DNA of 64,000 bases. Source: an uncultured Mucilaginibacter sp. Its GTDB lineage: Bacteria; Bacteroidota; Bacteroidia; Sphingobacteriales; Sphingobacteriaceae. Each line of letters opens with the position of its first letter. Positions within the stretch are counted from its first letter, which is position 1. Below are positions 59,111 through 64,000 of this stretch, piece after piece. The position numbers and the translations under genes were made by a program. The DNA is taken from assembly GCA_903864275.1 (NCBI GenBank), contig CAIPFE010000005.1, positions 1-64,000 of the forward strand, given 5' to 3'. Under the pieces are notes generated by a model. It worked only from the letters and a program-made list of their open reading frames with translations. It was not told the origin of the DNA and ran no database searches.

Positions 59111-60751
59111 ATGAGAATAACCAGTACCTGCCTTTTATTTGTAACGGCAATTATTTTACTGACGGGATGCAAGCACAATGAAAACGACAATCCCGTAACC
59201 GGGGATGAAATAAAAAGTCATATCGCTGTGCTTGCCGACGATTCGTTACTGGGACGCAAACCATTTACCGCAGGTGAAACAAAGGCCATAGCCTATATCT
59301 CGTCGCAATTTAAAAAGCTGGGGCTTGAGCCTGGCAATAATGGCAGCTATTTCCAGGATGTGCCGATGGTTGAAATTACCAGTTCACCATCAGCAACATT
59401 GAACATAAGCGGTGGTAAAACGAGTATAGCCTTGCATAGTTTAACTGATTTTGTGGCCTCGACCCGGCGTGAGGTGGATACCATACAGCTAAAAAACTCT
59501 CCGCTCATTTTTGCCGGATATGGCATTGTGGCGCCAGAATATAAATGGAACGATTATGCCGGGCTGGATGTAAAGGGTAAAACCGTAGTTGTACTGGTTA
59601 ACGACCCCGGCTTTAAATCGGGGGAGCATAACTTATTTAAAGGCGATACCATGACTTATTATGGCCGGTGGACCTATAAATATGAAGAAGCGGCGCGGCA
59701 AGGAGCCGCGGGGATAATTATCGTTCATCAAACCGAGCCGGCAAGCTATGGCTGGACTGTGATACAAAACAGCTTTACCGGCGCCAAACTTTACCTGCAG
59801 CAAACTGATAAACACCTTTCTAGATGCAAAGTTGAAGGATGGATCACCGAAGATGCCGCTAAAAAACTGTTTGCGGCGGCTGGGATAACCGGCGATATCC
59901 GCGCTATTGCCCGCAAGCGTGAATTTAAAGCTGTACCTTTAAAGCTTAACGCGACATTATCCATTCACAACAAATTAAAATACTCTACCTCGCATAATGT
60001 GATTGCGATGCTGAGAGGAAAAACCAGCCCAGATGAAACAATTCTTTACACCGCCCATTGGGACCATCTTGGCGTTGGTAAGCCAGATGCCAAAGGCGAT
60101 AGTATTTATAACGGCGCGGTTGATAATGCCAGCGGCGTAGCTGCGGTATTAAGCGTGGCCCATGCATTTACCCAATTAAAGGACCGGCCGGCGCGCTCCA
60201 TTGTATTTTTAACTGTAACGGCCGAAGAACAGGGCCTGCTGGGATCGGAATATTACGCTACCCATCCTATTTTTCCATTAAATAAAACCGTAGCCGACCT
60301 TAATATGGATGCTTTGGGCGATTACGGCGAAACCAACGATTTTGCCATAACCGGAAAAGGTCAAAACTACCTGGAAAATTATGTGGTAGACCTGGCAAAA
60401 CAGGATGGCAAAAAGGTGACCGGCGATAAAAACCCCGGCGCAGGAGGTTATTACCGGTCGGACCATTTTAATTTTGCAAAGGTGGGCGTCCCGGCGCTTG
60501 ATATAAATAACGGCGCCGAAAGCACCGCCCATGGCCAGACCTGGGGCAAACAAAAGCAAAAAGAATACGGCGACCTGCATTACCACCAGGCATCCGATAA
60601 TTATTCGGCAGCTATGGATGCTGACGGTATGGCCGAGGTGGCCAGCCTGCTTTTTAACGTTGGGCTTAAACTTAGTAATGAAACTACGTTCCCTGGTTGG
60701 AAGGATGGATCGGAGTTTAAAGCTGTGAGGGAGAAATCGCTGGGGAAATGA
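59111..60751 (+). CDS. M28 family zinc metallopeptidase (lipoprotein)
   Basis: The 546-residue product has a lipoprotein signal (ILLTGC), a PA-like insertion (residues about 150-280), and an M28 domain with its ligands: YTAHWDHLG (His, Asp), NGAVDNASGVA (Asp), TVTAEEQGLLGSEYY (catalytic Glu, Glu), MDALGDYGE (Asp) and YRSDHFNFAKVG (His). These enzymes remove N-terminal amino acids from peptides. It is anchored in the outer membrane or periplasm. ATG 59111 was chosen because the upstream codons lie before the promoter box. Confidence 0.93.
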   Translation: MRITSTCLLFVTAIILLTGCKHNENDNPVTGDEIKSHIAVLADDSLLGRKPFTAGETKAIAYISSQFKKLGLEPGNNGSYFQDVPMVEITSSPSATLNISGGKTSIALHSLTDFVASTRREVDTIQLKNSPLIFAGYGIVAPEYKWNDYAGLDVKGKTVVVLVNDPGFKSGEHNLFKGDTMTYYGRWTYKYEEAARQGAAGIIIVHQTEPASYGWTVIQNSFTGAKLYLQQTDKHLSRCKVEGWITEDAAKKLFAAAGITGDIRAIARKREFKAVPLKLNATLSIHNKLKYSTSHNVIAMLRGKTSPDETILYTAHWDHLGVGKPDAKGDSIYNGAVDNASGVAAVLSVAHAFTQLKDRPARSIVFLTVTAEEQGLLGSEYYATHPIFPLNKTVADLNMDALGDYGETNDFAITGKGQNYLENYVVDLAKQDGKKVTGDKNPGAGGYYRSDHFNFAKVGVPALDINNGAESTAHGQTWGKQKQKEYGDLHYHQASDNYSAAMDADGMAEVASLLFNVGLKLSNETTFPGWKDGSEFKAVREKSLGK

Positions 60752-60758
60752 TTTCGGA

Positions 60759-60776
60759 TCCCGATAGCTATCGGGA
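60759..60776. repeat. 18-base perfect palindrome TCCCGATAGCTATCGGGA
   Basis: It is perfectly self-complementary and sits eight bases after the M28 stop. A copy with one mismatch is inside the lipoprotein gene at 7150-7166. Possibly a terminator stem or a binding site. Confidence 0.6.
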
Positions 60777-60819
60777 CGGATTTTAGAATTCGGATTTAAG
60801 ACCTTGGAAAGAACATAAA

Positions 60820-60861
60820 CACAAAATCCATCTGCAAGTTTATTGACAGATGGATTTTGTG
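60820..60861. terminator. Hairpin with 15-base perfect stem downstream of the M28 gene
   Basis: CACAAAATCCATCTG (60820-60834) and CAGATGGATTTTGTG (60847-60861) pair completely around a 12-base loop. There is no T-run directly after it. It lies between the convergent M28 and TM2 genes and probably acts as a two-way terminator. Confidence 0.65.
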
Positions 60862-60927
60862 CTTATTGGGTCTCCCCGATAATATATGATAGAGTTGCGG
60901 TTATTTATTTAATCCCCGCAATCGGAA

Positions 60928-61290
60928 TTAATTTGCTGCCCTGGCAATGTGGTAGCATTCGTAAGCCAGGTGCCTGTTGTAATCGTTAGCAATACTTTTG
61001 TAAGTAAATAGGTCGACAATAGTGCCGAGCAGAAAAAACCCACCTGTAAAGAAATAAAGCAAGCCTAAAATAATTTGCCCGGTCATAAACCTTTGAACGC
61101 CTGCAAGGCCTAAAAATCCTAATAGCGTAGCCAGTAATATATCAGTGGGATTTTTTCTCCGGCTGTTATAAACCAGCATAAAAGTTTGCATTTGGTTTTG
61201 GCTAAGCCCGGCGGATGCATGATGAACAAAACTGTATTCATCTATTGTCATTCCATTAATATCGGAATATGTGTTTTGGTAAGCGTCCAT
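60928..61290 (-). CDS. TM2 domain membrane protein
   Basis: The 120-residue product has an N-terminal soluble part of 50 residues and a TM2 domain: ILLATLLGFLGLAGVQRFMTG, split here as LLATLLGFLGLAGVQRF and MTG, QIILGLLYFFTGGFFLLGTI, then VDLFTYKSIANDYN. Function unknown; bacterial TM2 proteins may be linked to stress. It is convergent with the M28 gene, with a hairpin between. Confidence 0.85.
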   Translation of the reverse strand: MDAYQNTYSDINGMTIDEYSFVHHASAGLSQNQMQTFMLVYNSRRKNPTDILLATLLGFLGLAGVQRFMTGQIILGLLYFFTGGFFLLGTIVDLFTYKSIANDYNRHLAYECYHIARAAN

Positions 61291-61475
61291 TTCAGTATCA
61301 GATTATGGTTGTTATTAAAATCTGATTTAAAATTACTCCCAAACATTAAAAACAGCAATGTGAATTAGGTTAGCGGCAAAAAGAAGTCGGTGAGTGCGGG
61401 GATTTTGGCGGTGAAAAATTGCCGGAATCAGAATTTTCAGAATTAAAGGATTTTCAAAATGGGGTCAGTTAGTAT

Positions 61476-61787
61476 TTAAAACTCATAATCCCGCTCAACT
61501 TTGCAGATCCTGACCTTGTAATGTTCGTACCATTTTTCGCGGCCGGTCTTTTGGGCAAAAAGGTGCCGGGCGTTTGATTTCCAGTTTTTTATATCTTCCA
61601 ACGACCGCCAGTAGGAAACGGTTATGCCCAATTCATTCCTGGCAGATTCAATACCCAAATAACCTTCCTGCTGTTGGGAAAGTCTATCCATTTCTTCCGC
61701 CATGGCGCTGTAGCCCTGGTCGCCGTCTGTGCGTAGTGAGGTAAAGATTACCGCGTAATAGGGGGGCGGTGGTGTCTTAGCTATCAT
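61476..61787 (-). CDS. Antibiotic biosynthesis monooxygenase (ABM) domain protein
   Basis: The 103-residue product has a ferredoxin-like ABM fold: YYAVIFTSLRTDGDQGYSAM, AEEMDRLSQQQEGYLGIESA, ELGITVSYWRSLEDIKNWKS and RHLFAQKTGREKWYEHYKVR. The pattern YWRSLEDIKNWK is typical. It may be a small monooxygenase or a stress protein. Start ATG 61787 was preferred. It is upstream of gcvP on the minus strand but 95 bases from it. Confidence 0.85.
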   Translation of the reverse strand: MIAKTPPPPYYAVIFTSLRTDGDQGYSAMAEEMDRLSQQQEGYLGIESARNELGITVSYWRSLEDIKNWKSNARHLFAQKTGREKWYEHYKVRICKVERDYEF

Positions 61788-61884
61788 ATTGATGTGCAAA
61801 TGTGCGGATGATTTTTAATTTTTTAAATGTGCAACCATTTTTTAGTCATTTTCGCACATTTGAAACCCGCACATCGGCACATTT

Positions 61885-64000
61885 TCACGTCCCGTATTCC
61901 GGCGTCGTTACTTCGCTTTCTTCAAACTCATAGTCTGTTAGCGGCGGGCATGAACAGATCAGCGTCCTGTCGCCGTACGTGTCATTCACACGGCCAACTG
62001 ATGGCCAGAATTTATAATTAGCTACGTAAGGCAGCGGGAAAGCAGCTTTTTGACGGGTGTAGGGATGTTCCCATTCGTTAGCTGTTATTACTGATGCAGT
62101 ATGCGGTGCGTTTTTTAACGGGTTATCAATTTTGTCGGAGATGGCTTTTTCAACATCATCAATTTCATGACGGATAGAGATCATCGCATCGCAAAAACGG
62201 TCAAGCTCATGTTTTGGTTCTGATTCTGTTGGCTCAACCATAACCGTACCGGCAACCGGGAAAGATACGGTTGGCGCATGGAAACCATAATCCATCAACC
62301 GCTTGGCAATATCGGTAACCTCGATGCCAAAGTTTTTAAAGGCGCGGCAATCCAAAATCATTTCGTGTGCGCAGCGGCCATGAACGCCGGTGTATAAAAC
62401 CGGGTAATGATGCTCCAAACGGGTTTTGATATAATTGGCATTCAGTATCGCATAGCGGGTTGCGTCTGTAAGGCCCTCACTTCCCATCATAGCGATGTAG
62501 GCATGGGAAATAATAAGAATAGATGCTGATCCCCAGGGCGCAGAAGATACGGCGTGGATGGATTTACCCCGCTCAATATCAACAACCGCATGTCCAGGTA
62601 AATAAGGTACCAGGTGTTTTGCCACACCGATAGGCCCCATACCCGGACCGCCGCCGCCATGCGGGATACAGAAGGTTTTATGCAGGTTTAAATGGCAAAC
62701 ATCCGCGCCGATATTGGCCGGACTTGTTAAACCCACCTGCGCGTTCATATTGGCGCCGTCCATATATACCTGGCCGCCGTTTTGATGAATAATATCACAT
62801 ATTTCGATGATCGATTCTTCAAATACGCCATGGGTTGAGGGGTAGGTCACCATCAGGGCCGAAAGCTCATTTTTATATTGTTCCGCCTTTTCTTTAAGAT
62901 CGGCAACATCAATATTGCCGTTATCGTCGCATCTTACCACAACTATTTTCATCCCGGCCATAGCCGCTGACGCAGGGTTAGTGCCATGCGCCGATGAAGG
63001 GATCAGGGCTATATTGCGGTGGCCTTCGCCCCTGTCGCGATGGTAGGCGCGAATCACCATTAGACCGGTATATTCACCTTGCGCCCCGGCATTTGGCTGA
63101 AGGCTCATGGCCGCAAAGCCGGTGATCTCACAAAGCCAGTTATTCAGTTCATCAAACAGCTGCATATAACCGCCTACCTGGTCGGTTGGGGCAAAGGGGT
63201 GCATTTTGCTGAACTCCGCCCAGGTAACGGGCACCATTTCGGTGGTGGCGTTCAGTTTCATGGTACACGACCCTAAGGCGATCATCGAGTGGCAAAGCGA
63301 AAGGTCTTTTGCCTCAAGAGATTTGATATACCGCAGCATCTCATGCTCCGAATGATGAGAATTGAAAAGTGGGTGCGTCAAATAAGCTGATCTGCGCTGC
63401 AGGCCGGTAGGGATAACAGTTTTGAGATCTTGCTTCAATTCATCAAAACCAACATCATTCAGCGATTTACCTTTTACCCTTGCAAAAAAACGAACGATGG
63501 TTTTAATATCTTCGGGCGAGGTGGTTTCATCAATTGAAATGGTAACCTCCGAACCTTTATAGTGAAAGTTCATTTCGTTATTTATTGCTTCGGCGTGTAC
63601 CGGTCCGGCCAGGTCGCCGAGGTCAAACCGCAGCGTATCAAAAAACGATTCGTTTAATTGTTTATAACCCAATTGCCCTAAAGATTTTGACAGTAAAACC
63701 GCTAAGCCATGTATCCTTTCGGCGATCAGTTTTATGCCCGCGGGGCCGTGATAAACGGCATACATACCGGCCATTATAGCCAGCAATGCCTGCGCAGTGC
63801 AGATATTCGAGGTGGCTTTATCCCTGCGGATATGCTGCTCGCGGGTTTGCAGCGCCATACGCAAAGCATAATCGCCGGCGCTGTCAATAGTAACGCCAAT
63901 GATACGACCGGGGATCGAGCGTTTATATTCTTCTTTTGTAGCAAAAAACGCGGCGTGCGGTCCGCCAAAACCCATAGGCACGCCAAAGCGCTGACTCGAG
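61885..64000 (-). CDS. gcvP: Glycine dehydrogenase (decarboxylating), C-terminal part, runs off right edge
   Basis: The visible 704 residues are the C-terminal three quarters of the P-protein of the glycine cleavage system, which decarboxylates glycine with PLP and passes the aminomethyl group to the H-protein. Seen are [58 protein letters not shown] and the PLP-binding lysine in [20 protein letters not shown]. The reading frame is open at the right window edge, so the N-terminal part is outside. The reading frame is intact in the window. Confidence 0.95.
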   Translation of the reverse strand, partial: SSQRFGVPMGFGGPHAAFFATKEEYKRSIPGRIIGVTIDSAGDYALRMALQTREQHIRRDKATSNICTAQALLAIMAGMYAVYHGPAGIKLIAERIHGLAVLLSKSLGQLGYKQLNESFFDTLRFDLGDLAGPVHAEAINNEMNFHYKGSEVTISIDETTSPEDIKTIVRFFARVKGKSLNDVGFDELKQDLKTVIPTGLQRRSAYLTHPLFNSHHSEHEMLRYIKSLEAKDLSLCHSMIALGSCTMKLNATTEMVPVTWAEFSKMHPFAPTDQVGGYMQLFDELNNWLCEITGFAAMSLQPNAGAQGEYTGLMVIRAYHRDRGEGHRNIALIPSSAHGTNPASAAMAGMKIVVVRCDDNGNIDVADLKEKAEQYKNELSALMVTYPSTHGVFEESIIEICDIIHQNGGQVYMDGANMNAQVGLTSPANIGADVCHLNLHKTFCIPHGGGGPGMGPIGVAKHLVPYLPGHAVVDIERGKSIHAVSSAPWGSASILIISHAYIAMMGSEGLTDATRYAILNANYIKTRLEHHYPVLYTGVHGRCAHEMILDCRAFKNFGIEVTDIAKRLMDYGFHAPTVSFPVAGTVMVEPTESEPKHELDRFCDAMISIRHEIDDVEKAISDKIDNPLKNAPHTASVITANEWEHPYTRQKAAFPLPYVANYKFWPSVGRVNDTYGDRTLICSCPPLTDYEFEESEVTTPEYGT

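Noticed and set aside
1..64000. tRNA, rRNA, riboswitch or insertion sequence
   Set aside because: I looked for cloverleaf-like or transposase signatures in the gaps and found none I could support by reading; a covariance-model search would be decisive.

Overview
The window looks like a chromosome segment of a Bacteroidota bacterium, most likely a Sphingobacteriaceae member (Mucilaginibacter/Pedobacter type). The grounds are: GLPGLI-family proteins next to a TonB-receptor-like barrel, an OstA-like outer-membrane protein, LytTR/LytS two-component pairs, bacillithiol synthase BshA, DUF4199, DUF2752 and S1/P1 nuclease genes, promoters of the TAnnTTTG type rather than sigma70 -10 boxes, and starts without Shine-Dalgarno sequences. 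No rRNA, tRNA, CRISPR array, prophage or intact insertion sequence was seen.

Layout. 1-5.5 kb: 5' part of a Tat-exported PhoD-like phosphatase, a GC-rich DUF4386 membrane protein that looks transferred, and an outer-membrane barrel gene sharing an operator-like site with the adjacent LytTR kinase/regulator operon, then a DinB protein. 5.7-11.2 kb: fumC, a lipoprotein, an S1/P1 nuclease, a low-molecular-weight phosphatase, two GNAT acetyltransferases around an alpha/beta hydrolase. 11.3-19.1 kb: hisS, bshA, VOC, AraC, and a coupled amidohydrolase/beta-lactamase-like pair. 19.2-26.3 kb: mutL, two rhomboid proteases, an EEP-family protein, a four-helix-bundle gene nested in a long inverted repeat, a membrane protein and tilS. 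26.3-35.7 kb: OstA-like protein, a second LytTR pair, two tandem GLPGLI proteins and a barrel protein. 35.7-48.6 kb: rdgB, SurA-like PPIase, MoxR ATPase, mfd, a cyclase gene with a broken 5' copy beside it, hpt, M16 peptidase, def. 48.7-64 kb: NifU-C and Mrp (Fe-S carriers), pdhB, DUF4419, serS, two degenerate receiver proteins, SIMPL, M28 peptidase, TM2, ABM, and gcvP running off the right edge.

Most genes are housekeeping (translation: hisS, serS, tilS, def; repair: mutL, mfd; nucleotide hygiene: rdgB, hpt; central metabolism: fumC, pdhB, gcvP) mixed with envelope biogenesis (OstA-like, SurA-like, TonB-type barrel).

The most striking unexplained structure is in the intergenic DNA. At about ten gene borders the gap is almost exactly filled by short words of 7-10 bases repeated in tandem, with the reverse-complement words on the other side, so each gap can fold into a long hairpin. 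Each locus uses a different word, and the arms often start or stop at the flanking start or stop codons. In one of them (23882-24471) the loop contains a complete S23/Avd-like four-helix-bundle gene, and all three mismatches between the 38-nt arms become G.U pairs in the sense RNA. I do not know a name for this element family.
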